Shown here: one piece after another, positions 1 to 8,410 of the stretch
Numbering within the stretch: the first letter of the stretch is position 1
How the letters are laid out: every line of letters begins with the position of its first letter
Assembly (NCBI RefSeq): GCF_038024855.1
Contig: NZ_CP139089.1
Span: forward strand, 3,809,501-3,873,500
Direction of reading: 5' to 3'
Length of the DNA stretch: 64,000 bases
From: Methylocella tundrae
GTDB taxonomy: Bacteria; Pseudomonadota; Alphaproteobacteria; Rhizobiales; Beijerinckiaceae
Translations under genes and position numbers: made by a program
Notes under the pieces: model-generated
Database searches by the model: none
The model's input: the letters and a program-made list of their open reading frames with translations, nothing else
Told to the model about the DNA's origin: nothing

Positions 1-339
1 GCGGTCGCGGCTGAAAAAGTCGGCGAGCACGGTCGCAGGCAAAAGCCCAGCCTTGTGCAGCCCTTTGCGGCGGCGTTCGATGGCGCCTTCGGCTTCGAGT
101 TCCTTCAGGAGCCGTTTGAGGGCGATGCGGTCATCGCCCCTGATGTCGAAGGCGCGGGCGATCTCGCGCTTGCTGATTTTCGCCGGCGATCTGCCGGAAG
201 ACATTTGCTCGCCCTGCGCCTCCCGCTCTCTGGCGATGAAGGCGACGATATCTTCCCGCGAGGGCGCGGGGCGAGGGGTCTGCTGCGCGCCTTGCGCAGC
301 CTTGGAGCCGGACTTTCCTGGACCGGCGGGTTTATTCAC
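1..339 (-). CDS. rnr: Ribonuclease R, N-terminal part (runs off the left edge)
   Basis: Exoribonuclease of the RNB family that degrades structured RNA 3' to 5'. Only the first 113 codons are in the window. After a Lys/Ala/Pro-rich start, the reading shows the N-terminal winged-helix region of bacterial RNase R, with the stretch KREIARAFDIRGDDRIALKR followed by a Lys/Arg-rich turn and a second helix region ending in ADFFSRDR. The start is a GTG whose last two bases fall in the TGA stop of topA (GTGA, four-base overlap), so translation is probably coupled to topA. topA followed by rnr is a common order in Hyphomicrobiales. The catalytic RNB and S1 domains lie outside the window and cannot be judged. 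Confidence 0.87.
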   Translation of the reverse strand, partial: MNKPAGPGKSGSKAAQGAQQTPRPAPSREDIVAFIAREREAQGEQMSSGRSPAKISKREIARAFDIRGDDRIALKRLLKELEAEGAIERRRKGLHKAGLLPATVLADFFSRDR

Positions 340-3299
340 GCGTGTTTGGCCTTTTTCTGTTTATCCGCCGCTGGTTTAGGGGCGGGTTTTTGTGAGCCCG
401 CAGGCTTTCGCGCCGGCGCGGGTTTGAGATTTGCCGTCGGCTCGAAAGGCGGACCGTCGTCGTCCCCCTCGGAGGCTTTCGCTTTCGACGCGGCGGCTTT
501 CGACGCGCCCGCCTTGGCGCCATTTGTCTTGGGCGCGGCTTTCGCAGCTGTCTTCTTCGGCGCGGCGGCTTTCTTTTTCGCTCCGCCGCCAGCCGCTTCC
601 TTGTCTTCGATCAGGCGGATCGCTTCCTCCAGCGTGATCGTCTCTGCCGAGGCGTTCGCCTTGAGGGTCGCGTTGGTCTTGCCGTGATTGACATAAGCGC
701 CAAATCGTCCGGCCCGCACCGTGATCGGGCCGCCTGACGGATGCTCGCCAAGCAGGCGCCCCTGAATGGGACCGCCGCCGCCCGACGCCTTGGCGCTCAG
801 AAGCTCCAGGGCGCCCTCAAGCGTCAATGTGGTGGGGTCGGCGTCCTTCAGCAAGGTCGCATTGACTTTGCCGTGGCTGACATAGGGTCCGTAACGCCCC
901 GCCTTGATCGTGACCGGACCGCCGGACGGATGTTCGCCAAGGACCCGGGCGGGCGCGCTTTCCGAAGCGCCGAAGCGCCGGCCGGTGAGCCCGCTTTCCT
1001 TGGCGATGATGAGATCGATCGCGCGATTGCCGCCGATGCTCAAAATATCCTCGTCCTTGCCAATATTGGCGTAGGTCTTGCCGTGCTGGACGTATGGACC
1101 GTAGCGTCCGATGCCCGCGACGACAGGCTCTTTCGTCTCGGGATGCTTGGCGACTTCGCGCGGCAGGGATAAAAGCCCGATCGCCTGCTCCAGCGTCAGA
1201 TCGCCGGGAGAAATCGTCTTCGGCAGGGACGAGCGCTTCGGCTTTTCGGCCTCTCCCTGCTGCACATAGGCGCCGAAACGCCCGTCGCGCAGCGTGACCT
1301 CCTCACCCGTCTCGGGGTCGATTCCAAGCACCTTGACGCCGGGACGATCGCCTTCGACGGCCTCGGCGTTTTCGCCATTGCCGCCCGCGAGCGTGCGCGT
1401 GAATTTGCACTCGGGATAATTCGAGCAGCCGACGAAGGCGCCGAATTTGCCGAGCTTCAGCGACAGCTGGCCGTCCGCGCAGGATGGGCAGGCGCGTGGA
1501 TTCGATCCGTCCGCTTTCGCGGGGAAAATATGCGGCCCCAAAATCTCATTCAGGCTGTCCAGCACCTGCGTCGTGCGCAGATCCTTGGTGCCGGCGAGAG
1601 CGCCGGAAAAATCGAGCCAGAAATCGCGGAGCACCTGCTTCCAGTCGATTTCATGATTGGAGATGCGGTCGAGTTTTTCCTCCAGGTCGGCGGTGAAGTC
1701 ATAGCCGACGTAGCGCGTGAAAAAGCTTTCAAGAAACGCCGTGACGAGACGGCCCTTGTCCTCGGGGTAAAGACGTTTTTTCTCGATCCGCACATAGTCG
1801 CGCTCACGCAGCACCGCCAGCGTTGAGGCATAGGTCGAGGGCCGGCCAATGCCGAGCTCTTCCATGCGCTTCACCAGCGTCGCTTCGGTGAAGCGCGGCG
1901 GCGGCTCGGTGAAATGCTGGGTCGCGTCGATGCGCTCCTTGGTCAGCCGCTCGTCCCTCGCCATGTCCGGGAGACGGCTTGAATCTTCGTCTTCCTCGTC
2001 GTCGCGGCCTTCCTGATAGAGCTTCAAGAAGCCGTCGAAGCGGATGACCTGGCCTGTCGCGCGCAGATCGAGCTTGCGCTCGCCTGCTTGCGCCAGAATA
2101 TCGACGGTCGTGCGCTCGAGCTCGGCCGATTCCATCTGGCTCGCGATGGTGCGCGTCCAGATCAGCTCATAGAGCTTCGCCTGGTCCGGCTCCAGGGCGC
2201 GCATGACGCGCTTTGGCAGCCGGGTCAGATCGGTCGGGCGGATCGCTTCATGCGCTTCCTGCGCGTTTTTTGCCTTCACCGTATATTTGCGCGGCGCCTT
2301 GGGCACATAGGCGTCGCCGAACTCGCGGGCGATGACGGAGCGCGCGCTCGTGATGGCTTCGGGCGCAAGATCGACGCCGTCGGTTCGCATATAAGTAATG
2401 AGTCCGACCGTCTCGCCGTCGATGTCGGCGCCTTCATAGAGGCGCTGCGCCAGCTGCATGGTGCGTGCGGGGGCGAAGCCGAGCTTGCGCGAGGCTTCCT
2501 GCTGCAGCGTCGAGGTGGTGAAGGGCGCGTAAGGGTGCCGCTTGGCGGGCTTTGCCTCGACCTCGGCGACTTTGAAGGCGGCGTTCTCCAGCGCCGCCTT
2601 GAAGGCCTCGGCCTCGGGTCCCGCGCCGATGTCGAGGCGCGTCAGCTTCTTGCCATCCGCGCCGACGAGCCGGGCGGTGAATGGCGCGCCCGCCTGCGTC
2701 TTCAAATGGGCGACGATCGACCAATATTCCCGCGCGACGAAGGATTCGATTTCGAGTTCGCGGTCGCAGACGAGGCGCAAGGCGACCGACTGAACCCGGC
2801 CGGCGGAGCGCGCGCCGGGCAGCTTGCGCCATAGCACCGGAGAGAGATTGAAGCCGACAAGATAGTCCAGCGCCCGGCGCGCGAGGTAAGCGTCGACGAG
2901 GGCCACGTCGATCTCGCGCGGATGCTGCATGGCCTCGAGAATGGCGGATTTGGTGATCGCATTGAAGACGACGCGCTCGACGCGCTTGTCTTTAAGAACG
3001 CGCTTCGCCTTCAAGACCTCCAGCACGTGCCAGGAAATCGCTTCGCCTTCGCGGTCCGGGTCGGTCGCCAGAATGACCTTGTCGGCGTCCTTGACGGCCT
3101 TCGCGATCTCCGAAAGACGTTTGGCCGATTTGACGTCGACGTCCCAGAGCATGGCGAAATCGGCGTCGGGATCGACCGAGCCATCCTTGGCCGGCAGATC
3201 GCGGACGTGGCCAAAGGATGCGTAAACCTCATAGCCCTTGCCAAGATATTTGTTGATGGTCTTGGCCTTCGCCGGCGATTCGACGATGACGACATTCAT
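336..3299 (-). CDS. topA: DNA topoisomerase I (type IA)
   Basis: Relaxes negative supercoils through a covalent 5'-phosphotyrosine intermediate. The Toprim domain opens the protein (VIVESPAKAKTINKYLG) and carries the metal-binding acidic cluster TDPDREGE near residue 80. The catalytic tyrosine is in GLITYMRTDGV at about residue 303. One four-Cys zinc ribbon (CPSC...CSNYPEC) follows, then several Toprim C-terminal repeats with the FGAYV/YGPYV pattern, and a long Lys/Ala/Pro tail. About 987 residues is slightly long for the family because of that tail. I chose the ATG at 3299 because GAGGA lies upstream at fair spacing; a TTG two codons earlier is possible. It overlaps rnr by four bases and is divergent from pyrB. 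In many relatives topA follows dprA, but here dprA is 9 kb away. Confidence 0.97.
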   Translation of the reverse strand: MNVVIVESPAKAKTINKYLGKGYEVYASFGHVRDLPAKDGSVDPDADFAMLWDVDVKSAKRLSEIAKAVKDADKVILATDPDREGEAISWHVLEVLKAKRVLKDKRVERVVFNAITKSAILEAMQHPREIDVALVDAYLARRALDYLVGFNLSPVLWRKLPGARSAGRVQSVALRLVCDRELEIESFVAREYWSIVAHLKTQAGAPFTARLVGADGKKLTRLDIGAGPEAEAFKAALENAAFKVAEVEAKPAKRHPYAPFTTSTLQQEASRKLGFAPARTMQLAQRLYEGADIDGETVGLITYMRTDGVDLAPEAITSARSVIAREFGDAYVPKAPRKYTVKAKNAQEAHEAIRPTDLTRLPKRVMRALEPDQAKLYELIWTRTIASQMESAELERTTVDILAQAGERKLDLRATGQVIRFDGFLKLYQEGRDDEEDEDSSRLPDMARDERLTKERIDATQHFTEPPPRFTEATLVKRMEELGIGRPSTYASTLAVLRERDYVRIEKKRLYPEDKGRLVTAFLESFFTRYVGYDFTADLEEKLDRISNHEIDWKQVLRDFWLDFSGALAGTKDLRTTQVLDSLNEILGPHIFPAKADGSNPRACPSCADGQLSLKLGKFGAFVGCSNYPECKFTRTLAGGNGENAEAVEGDRPGVKVLGIDPETGEEVTLRDGRFGAYVQQGEAEKPKRSSLPKTISPGDLTLEQAIGLLSLPREVAKHPETKEPVVAGIGRYGPYVQHGKTYANIGKDEDILSIGGNRAIDLIIAKESGLTGRRFGASESAPARVLGEHPSGGPVTIKAGRYGPYVSHGKVNATLLKDADPTTLTLEGALELLSAKASGGGGPIQGRLLGEHPSGGPITVRAGRFGAYVNHGKTNATLKANASAETITLEEAIRLIEDKEAAGGGAKKKAAAPKKTAAKAAPKTNGAKAGASKAAASKAKASEGDDDGPPFEPTANLKPAPARKPAGSQKPAPKPAADKQKKAKHA

Positions 3300-3624
3300 T
3301 GACAACAGTCCTCGGTTCGACCGGCTGGACCGGAATGGTCCCGGGTCGCTTCTTCAAAAATTCATATCGCGTCTTAAAGGTTAAGCTCGCGCTGGTTGTG
3401 CGGCGGGCTTTCCTCCGCAAAGGTTGCAGTGCAGTATGATTTTAGGCCCGGAAGATGGGGGAGGGCGCAGTCTTAGTCAAATCGGGGCCGATCGGCGCTC
3501 CTCGCTCCCGCCCCTTGCCGGGGGGCCGGGCCGCCGCTGAAATGCGCAAAATCTGTGCGCAGGCGCGGCGGATTGCGCCAAAGGCCTGTGACGACGGCCC
3601 CTGCGTCCTGTAAGACATCGCGTC
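3300..3624. other. Divergent topA/pyrB intergenic region with hairpin
   Basis: No convincing gene. The main structure is a GC-rich hairpin at 3531-3571: outer arms CCGCCGC (3531-3537) and GCGGCGG (3565-3571), inner arms TGCGCA (3543-3548) and TGCGCA (3556-3561). It lies about 53 bp before the pyrB start and has no following T run, so it is not an ordinary terminator. It could shape the pyrB leader, but that is inference. Confidence 0.5.
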
Positions 3625-4575
3625 ATGCTAGACCAAGGTCCAGAATACAAATTTCCCCATCGGCATCTCCTCGGCATCGAAGGTCTTTCGCCGCAGGACA
3701 TTCATGTTCTGCTGGATCTCGCGGAAGAAGCCATCGAAGTTTCGCGCCAGGTCGAAAAGAAGCGCTCGACCTTGCGGGGACGCACTCTGATCAATCTCTT
3801 CTTTGAGGCCTCGACCCGCACCCAATCCTCTTTCGAGCTGGCTGGCAAGCGGCTCGGGGCCGACGTCATGAACATGTCGGTCGCGACCTCCAGCGTCAAA
3901 AAAGGCGAGACTCTCCTCGATACGGCGATGACCCTCAACGCCATGCGCCCTGACATCATAGTCGTGCGGCACGCCCAGGCCGGCGCGGTCCATCTCCTCG
4001 CGCGGAAAGTCGATTGCTCAGTCGTCAACGCCGGCGACGGCGCCCATGAGCATCCGACGCAGGCGCTGCTCGACGCGCTGACGATCAAGCGCAACAGGGG
4101 CAGGATCTCGGGGCTGACAGTCGCGATTTGCGGCGATATTTTGCATTCGCGCGTGGCGCGCTCCAATATTCTGCTGCTTTCCGCGCTCGGGGCGCGGGTG
4201 CGCGTAATTGGTCCCTCGACCCTGCTGCCCGCCGGCATTGAGCGCATGGGCGTCGAGGTTTTTCGCGATATGCGGGCCGGGCTGAAGGACGTCGACATCG
4301 TCATGATGCTGCGCCTCCAGCGCGAGCGCATGCAGGGCGGCTTCATCCCCTCGCCAAAGGAATATTTCCGCTTCTTCGGGCTCGATGAAGAAAAGCTGAG
4401 CCTCGCCAAGCCCGACGCGCTGGTGCTGCACCCAGGCCCCATGAACAGGGGCGTCGAGATCGATTCGGCGGTTGCGGACGGCGCGCATAGCCGCATCCGC
4501 GAACAGGTCGAAATGGGCGTCGCGGTCCGCATGGCCGTGCTTGACGCGCTCGCCCAGCATCTGCCGAACGGATAA
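3625..4575 (+). CDS. pyrB: Aspartate carbamoyltransferase catalytic subunit
   Basis: Condenses carbamoyl phosphate with aspartate, the committed step of pyrimidine synthesis in the cytosol. The 316-residue length is normal. The carbamoyl-phosphate loop reads STRTQSSFE (residues about 55-63; Gln replaces the more usual second Arg), and the second signature [13 protein letters not shown] is intact, as is the C-terminal [12 protein letters not shown]. No regulatory PyrI is encoded next to it. The gene lies 35 bp before the dihydroorotase homologue. That arrangement is the one seen for pseudomonad-type ATCases that assemble with an inactive dihydroorotase-like subunit, which fits the motif loss in the next gene. 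Confidence 0.97.
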   Translation: MLDQGPEYKFPHRHLLGIEGLSPQDIHVLLDLAEEAIEVSRQVEKKRSTLRGRTLINLFFEASTRTQSSFELAGKRLGADVMNMSVATSSVKKGETLLDTAMTLNAMRPDIIVVRHAQAGAVHLLARKVDCSVVNAGDGAHEHPTQALLDALTIKRNRGRISGLTVAICGDILHSRVARSNILLLSALGARVRVIGPSTLLPAGIERMGVEVFRDMRAGLKDVDIVMMLRLQRERMQGGFIPSPKEYFRFFGLDEEKLSLAKPDALVLHPGPMNRGVEIDSAVADGAHSRIREQVEMGVAVRMAVLDALAQHLPNG

Positions 4576-4610
4576 GAGCAGCTTAAAGGCAAGAGCGAAA
4601 GGCCGCCTCC

Positions 4611-5930
4611 TTGAGAATTCCATCCACTCCCTCGATCGCGCATCAGCCTTTGGCGCTCGTCAATGGGCGCCTCTTTGACGGCGAGACATTTTCGGGCGCG
4701 CACGGGGGCGTTCTGATCCTTGACGGCGCGATCCTGGATCTCGGGCCGGAAATCGCGCCAAAGAATCTGCCCTCGCACGCCCGCGTCATTGATTGTGGCG
4801 GCGACGTCATCGCGCCGGGCCTCATCGACATGCGCGCTTTCGTCGGGGAGCCTGGAGCCGAGCATCGCGAGACCATCGCCACGGCGACGGCCGCGGCGGC
4901 GGCGGGCGGCGTCACGACGATTCTCGCGCGTCCCGACACCAATCCGCCGGTCGACGAGCCGGCCGTCGTCGATTTTCTGTTGCGCCGCGCGCGCGACACT
5001 GGGCGCGTGCGCCTCATTCCCTCGGCCGCGCTGACGCATGGCCTGCGCGGCGAGGAGATCGCCGAGATCGGCCTGTTGCAGCAGGCGGGCGCGCTCGCCT
5101 TTTCGGACGGCGCCGAGTCGATCAGCAATGCGCGGGTGTTCCGCCGCGTCCTGTCCTACGCCCGCGATTTCGACGCGCTTGTCATCCATTACGCCGAGGA
5201 CCGCGATCTGTCCGCCGAGGGCGTCATGAACGAGGGCGAATTCGCCTCGCGCCTTGGTCTTTCGGGCATTCCGCGCGAGGCTGAGGCGATCATGCTCGAT
5301 CGCGACATCCGCCTCGTCGCCCTCACGGGCGCGCGCTATCACGCCGCCCTCGTCACGACGACCCTTTCGCTCGAGATCATCGCGAGAGCCAAGGCGGCCG
5401 GCCTGCCGGTCACCTGCGCCGTTTCGATCAATCATTTGACCCTGAACGAGAGCGACATTGGCGATTACCGCACCTTTTTGAAGCTCGCCCCGCCGCTCCG
5501 GCACGAAGACGAGCGCCGCGCGCTCGTCAAGGCGCTGGCCTCCGGCCTCATCGACATTATTGTGTCGGACCATAACCCGCAGGACGTCGAGACCAAGCGC
5601 CTGCCTTTCGCGGAAGCCGAGAATGGCGCGATCGGCCTCGAGACCATGCTGTCGGCGGGGCTGCGCCTCGTGAACGCGGGCGAACTCTCGCTTCAGCGCT
5701 TGATCGGCTCGATGACTTTGCGCCCGGCTGAAATTCTCGGGCTTCCGCAAGGGCGGCTGAAAATCGGCGCCCCTGCCGATCTCATCCGTTTCGATCCCGA
5801 AGAGCCCTATGTCGTCGATCCGGCAAACTTGCATTCGCGGTGCAAGAATACGCCTTTTGACGAGGCGCGCATGGAAGGCCGGGTGAAGCTGACGCTTGTG
5901 GCGGGGGAAACAGCGTTCGAGGCGGAGTGA
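4611..5930 (+). CDS. pyrC: Dihydroorotase homologue lacking the HxH zinc motif (PyrC/PyrX type)
   Basis: Amidohydrolase-fold protein of 439 residues. Active class I dihydroorotases carry a PGxIDxHxHxREPG signature. Here the segment reads PGLIDMRAFVGEPGAEHRET, so both metal-binding histidines are replaced (Arg and Phe) while the flanking residues are kept. The late loop reads SDHNPQDVETK and the C-terminal NTPF signature is present. In Pseudomonas such PyrC-like proteins are catalytically dead and hold the aspartate carbamoyltransferase dodecamer together; the position right after pyrB supports the same role. The start is a TTG; I see no in-frame ATG near the conserved N-terminus. Most annotation pipelines would call it plain dihydroorotase. 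Confidence 0.9.
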   Translation: MRIPSTPSIAHQPLALVNGRLFDGETFSGAHGGVLILDGAILDLGPEIAPKNLPSHARVIDCGGDVIAPGLIDMRAFVGEPGAEHRETIATATAAAAAGGVTTILARPDTNPPVDEPAVVDFLLRRARDTGRVRLIPSAALTHGLRGEEIAEIGLLQQAGALAFSDGAESISNARVFRRVLSYARDFDALVIHYAEDRDLSAEGVMNEGEFASRLGLSGIPREAEAIMLDRDIRLVALTGARYHAALVTTTLSLEIIARAKAAGLPVTCAVSINHLTLNESDIGDYRTFLKLAPPLRHEDERRALVKALASGLIDIIVSDHNPQDVETKRLPFAEAENGAIGLETMLSAGLRLVNAGELSLQRLIGSMTLRPAEILGLPQGRLKIGAPADLIRFDPEEPYVVDPANLHSRCKNTPFDEARMEGRVKLTLVAGETAFEAE

Positions 5931-6406
5931 GTGGCTTCACAGCGAATAGACGCGGCGCTGCACGGAGGAAAAAGTGTCGCCAACATTGGCGTCCCGGTTT
6001 CGCACGCTCCGCGCGCAGCGAAAGTCGATTGGTGATCTTCTGACCTTTGGCGCGCCGGGATCTGACGGCGGACCCGTGCGCACAAGCGATTTGTCGCCCC
6101 GGACGTTGCGACCGGCGCCCGGCAAATGCCGATGTCTTTTCGCCTAGAGTTTAATCATCTGCTTATTTAATCATCGATGTTTGAGGCGTCGCCTGTGCGG
6201 CCGCCGGCCTAACAACAATGCCGCGCGTCAATTTCCGCAGCTTTTCAGGGGCTTGAAACCACGCCGCCACGGTAAGGGCGCGCCGCGTGCGGCTGATGAG
6301 CAAAGCATCGCGATGGCATAAAATTTGATTGCCAGCCGCGACCATGCGGCGTTTAGACGCATGCGCCGCGATCCGCTTCATCAAAGCGAGAATTGGGAGC
6401 AGTCCC
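5931..6406. other. Intergenic region upstream of glnK with a 16-bp-period direct repeat
   Basis: No gene that I can support; short minus-strand ORFs here show no recognisable family. A ten-base direct repeat TTTAATCATC occurs at 6150-6159 and 6166-6175 with a six-base spacer. The AT-rich copies lie about 230 bp before glnK and could be regulator sites. I searched for a sigma-54 promoter (GG-N10-GC) and did not find a good one. Confidence 0.4.
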
Positions 6407-6745
6407 ATGAAGCTCGTCGTCGCCATCATTCAGCCCTTCAGACTCGACGAGGTGCGGGACGCTCTGACGGCTGCCGGGGTCTCCGGCATGATCTTAACCG
6501 AGGTCAAGGGATTTGGGCATCAGAAGGGCTACGCGGAAATTTACCGCGGCGCGGAATATGTTACGAGCTTCGTTCCAAAGATCAAAATCGAAGTCGCAGT
6601 CCCCGCCAGTCGGGTCGACGCGGTCGCCGAAGCGATCATGAAATCGGCCTTCACGGGCCAGATCGGCGACGGCAAGATTTTCATCATGAGCGTCGACCGC
6701 ACGCTGCGGATTCGCACGGGGGAAATGGATGAAGCGGCGCTTTAG
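6407..6745 (+). CDS. glnK: PII nitrogen regulatory protein
   Basis: Small trimeric signal protein that reads 2-oxoglutarate/ATP/ADP and controls AmtB, and in this group also glutamine synthetase adenylylation and NtrBC. The 112-residue chain begins MKLVVAIIQPFRLDEVRDAL. The T-loop contains QKGYAEIYRGAEYVTSF with Tyr51, the uridylylation site of the family, conserved. The B-loop TGQIGDGKIF and C-terminal IRTGE are intact. I start at 6407, where GGGAG lies upstream; the longer reading frame has no family support. It precedes amtB by 144 bp, the usual glnK-amtB pair, so glnK rather than glnB is the better name. Confidence 0.95.
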   Translation: MKLVVAIIQPFRLDEVRDALTAAGVSGMILTEVKGFGHQKGYAEIYRGAEYVTSFVPKIKIEVAVPASRVDAVAEAIMKSAFTGQIGDGKIFIMSVDRTLRIRTGEMDEAAL

Positions 6746-6889
6746 CGCGCCTTCCGGTCGAACGGGGTAACCGACCAGACAGCGCGCGACATCAATAGGC
6801 CGGGGCATGTTCTCATCGAAAAAGTCATTCAGCTTCTCAAAGACATGCTTCAGGCGAGGTTTCGATCGTTCGTTGGGAGGGGCCAGACC

Positions 6890-8284
6890 ATGAAGTCGTT
6901 GAAATGCGCGCCTGTGACGTTCAAGCTCCTTGCCTGCGGCTTCGTGATGGCGGCGATCGCGCTCCTTCTTTGTATTCATCCATCCCTGGCGCAGGAGACG
7001 GCTCCCGCGCCGCCCCCCTGCGACGCCAAGACCTTGACCGCCTGCACGCCGAACTCCGGCGACACCGCCTGGATGCTCACTTCCGTGGCGCTGGTCCTGA
7101 TGATGACGGTTCCGGGCCTCGGACTGTTCTATGGTGGTATGGTGCGCAAGAAGAACGTCGCCGACACGGTGATGACGAGCTTCGCCATCACCTGCCTCGT
7201 CACCATCCTGTTCGCCGTCGTGACCTACAGCATGTCGTTTCGCGCCGGCACGCCCTTCGTCGGCGGCTTCGATCGCGCCTTCCTGCAAGGCATTTTGAGC
7301 GATATCGGAAAAGGCGTCGGCAATCCCAATCCGCTCGCGCCGACGATTCCTGAAACAGTCTACATCTGTTTCCAGATGACTTTCGCGATCATCACCCCGG
7401 CCTTGATCGCAGGCGCTTTCGCGGAACGCATGAAATTCTCGGCGATGTTGTGGTTCATCGGTCTGTGGGCGATTTTCGTCTATGCGCCGGTCGCGCACTG
7501 GGTCTGGGGTCCGGACGGCTTCCTGAACAGCACGAATGACGCGGCCTTCGTCAAGGTTCTCGATTTCGCCGGCGGAACGGTGGTTCACGTCAATTCCGGC
7601 GTCGCCGGGCTGATGGCCGCCCTGATGCTCGGCAGGCGCAATGACACCGGTCCGGCGCATAATGTCGTGCTGACCTTTATCGGCGCCTCATTGCTGTGGG
7701 TCGGCTGGTTTGGCTTCAACGCCGGTTCCGCCGTCACCGCCGGATTGCAGGCGGGCATGGCGATGACGGTGACGCAGATCGCCACCGCCGTCTCGGCTTT
7801 TGTCTGGATGCTGGTCGAGTGGGCGCATCGCGGCAAACCGACGCTCGTTGGCGTCTGTTCCGGCGCGGTGGCGGGCCTCGTCGCCATCACGCCGGCCTCC
7901 GGCTTCGTCGGCCCCGGCGGATCAATGGTGATCGGCGTCGCGGCCGGCGTGATTTGCTATGGCGCCGTCACATGGCTCAAAGCGGCTCTTGGCTATGACG
8001 ACGCGCTGGATTGCTTCGGCGTGCATGGCGTCGGCGGCGCGACAGGCGCTATTCTGACCGGCGTCTTCGCGATCAGTGAATATGGCGGCACAGCGGGCCT
8101 GATCGAAGGCAACACACATCAGGTGGTCAATCAGCTGATCGGCGTTGGCGTCGTCGTCGCGTATGACGCCATCGTCTCTCTGATCATTCTTTTCATCATC
8201 GAGAAGGCGATCGGTTTGCGAGTGGCGAGCGAAGTGGAAATGGAAGGGCTCGATCTGTCGCTGCACGGCGAGGCCGTTCATTGA
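6890..8284 (+). CDS. amtB: Ammonium transporter
   Basis: Inner-membrane ammonium channel of the Amt/Mep/Rh family. After a cleavable signal-like segment (residues about 10-35, ending SLAQ) the chain has eleven hydrophobic spans. Recognisable signatures are FYGGMVRKKN, HWVWGPDGFL, the first pore histidine in VVHVNSGVAG and the second in FGVHGVGGATGA. Length 464 with signal is typical. The start at 6890 is set by GGGAGGGG six to thirteen bases upstream; a start 15 codons earlier has no such site. It is expected to be gated by the GlnK encoded just before it under nitrogen sufficiency. A convergent hairpin region separates it from the next gene. Confidence 0.96.
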   Translation: MKSLKCAPVTFKLLACGFVMAAIALLLCIHPSLAQETAPAPPPCDAKTLTACTPNSGDTAWMLTSVALVLMMTVPGLGLFYGGMVRKKNVADTVMTSFAITCLVTILFAVVTYSMSFRAGTPFVGGFDRAFLQGILSDIGKGVGNPNPLAPTIPETVYICFQMTFAIITPALIAGAFAERMKFSAMLWFIGLWAIFVYAPVAHWVWGPDGFLNSTNDAAFVKVLDFAGGTVVHVNSGVAGLMAALMLGRRNDTGPAHNVVLTFIGASLLWVGWFGFNAGSAVTAGLQAGMAMTVTQIATAVSAFVWMLVEWAHRGKPTLVGVCSGAVAGLVAITPASGFVGPGGSMVIGVAAGVICYGAVTWLKAALGYDDALDCFGVHGVGGATGAILTGVFAISEYGGTAGLIEGNTHQVVNQLIGVGVVVAYDAIVSLIILFIIEKAIGLRVASEVEMEGLDLSLHGEAVH

Positions 8285-8291
8285 GGCTGAG

Positions 8292-8371
8292 GTGCGCCGG
8301 CCGTCTCGCTGGCGCACGCCCCGCGGGAGGCGCGGAAAGCCATTGTCACGGCTTGCAAATGGCCTTTCCGC
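8292..8371. terminator. Two hairpins between convergent amtB and the cytochrome-porin gene
   Basis: GTGCGCC (8292-8298) pairs with GGCGCAC (8311-8317). GCGGAAAG-CCATT (8332-8344) pairs with AATGG-C-CTTTCCGC (8358-8371) with a single bulged C. There is no clear T run, so this may be a bidirectional transcription-end structure rather than a classical intrinsic terminator. Confidence 0.5.
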
Positions 8372-8410
8372 TCCCGCCGCCGAAAAGCCGGCGATGATAA
8401 AAGGGCCGTC

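Noticed and set aside
6318..6340. Possible sigma-54 promoter for glnK (TGGCAT-N5-TTGAT)
   Set aside because: The essential GG-N10-GC geometry is not met: the -12 position reads GA.
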